A stretch of DNA of 32,336 nt from Priapulus caudatus (taxonomy: Eukaryota; Priapulida; Priapulimorpha; Priapulimorphida; Priapulidae): assembly GCF_000485595.1 (NCBI RefSeq), contig NW_014579123.1, forward strand, positions 1-32,336, read 5' to 3'. Below the pieces are notes generated by a model. The model was not told the DNA's origin and did no database searches. It worked only from the letters and a program-made list of their open reading frames with translations. A program made the translations under genes and the position numbers. The stretch's first letter is position 1; the number at the start of each line of letters is the position of its first letter. Positions 32,250 to 32,336 of the stretch are shown in pieces.

Positions 32250-32336
32250 CGTGCGTGCGTGCGTGCGTGTGTGTAGCGGCGCGCGCTGTGTGCGTGCGTG
32301 CGTGCGTGCGTGTGTGTAGCGCGCTGTGTGCGTGCA
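32250..32336. repeat. Start of a second GTGCG satellite array
   Basis: GTGCGTGCGTGCGTGTGTGT followed by AGCGGCGCGCGC units, identical in type to 27331-28250. It follows unit B copy 2 in the same way and is cut by the window end. Confidence 0.93.

Larger units (their letters stand above)
30936..32250 (+). repeat. Duplicated unit B, copy 2
   Basis: Cleaner copy of 25927-27330, offset about 5.0 kb. It includes an 88-bp hairpin insertion (31013-31100) and the long TIR element (31414-32120). It runs into the same GTGCG satellite, which continues past the window end. Confidence 0.9.

Overview
The window is animal nuclear DNA. It has GT-AG introns, many micro- and minisatellites, and several classes of DNA transposon remnant. 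The one gene I recognise is the 3' part of a cytochrome P450 of the CYP20A1 family on the + strand. CYP20 occurs in vertebrates, invertebrate deuterostomes and several other non-insect lineages and, as far as I recall, is missing from insects. Together with recurring AGGCCTA-type motifs and the repeat types, this suggests a non-insect, possibly marine, invertebrate. I cannot place it further. A single N lies at 8481.

Layout. 1-9680: no gene I can defend; it holds a 26-bp minisatellite, a long (CA)n tract, two small hairpin elements, and copies 0 and 1 of a ~1.2-kb dispersed repeat (family A). 9687-14866: the last seven coding exons of CYP20A1, 270 codons ending in a stop. Its introns hold microsatellites and two head-to-tail family A copies. 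14867-23800: non-coding, with a long foldback, a PIF/Harbinger-type MITE with TTA target duplications, a 1.7-kb hAT-type element with a perfect 8-bp duplication, opposed (CT)n and (GA)n tracts and a G-rich CpG-rich block. 23800-25800: a ~54-bp satellite. 25927-32336: two copies of a ~1.4-kb duplicated unit about 5 kb apart, each running into the same GTGCG-rich satellite. Between them are unique AT-rich DNA and a 63-bp-arm perfect foldback.

The most unusual structure is one terminal-inverted-repeat (TIR) family. It is seen as ~240-bp empty elements nested in family A, with 9-bp target duplications and a likely empty site in copy 0. It also appears as a ~707-bp version in the duplicated unit. 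The long version encloses what looks like a promoter/5'UTR, a 38-codon first exon and a splice donor: a possible captured host exon. Its TIRs contain a 30-bp near-perfect palindrome. An 88-bp hairpin element with perfect 9-bp target duplications has entered one of the two duplicated units but not the other.

Quality caveat. Repeat copies and satellite units differ mostly by scattered 1-2 base indels, while the P450 exons are clean over 270 codons except for one missing base at an exon edge. This looks like long-read consensus noise confined to repeats, so most long open frames in repeats are not genes.
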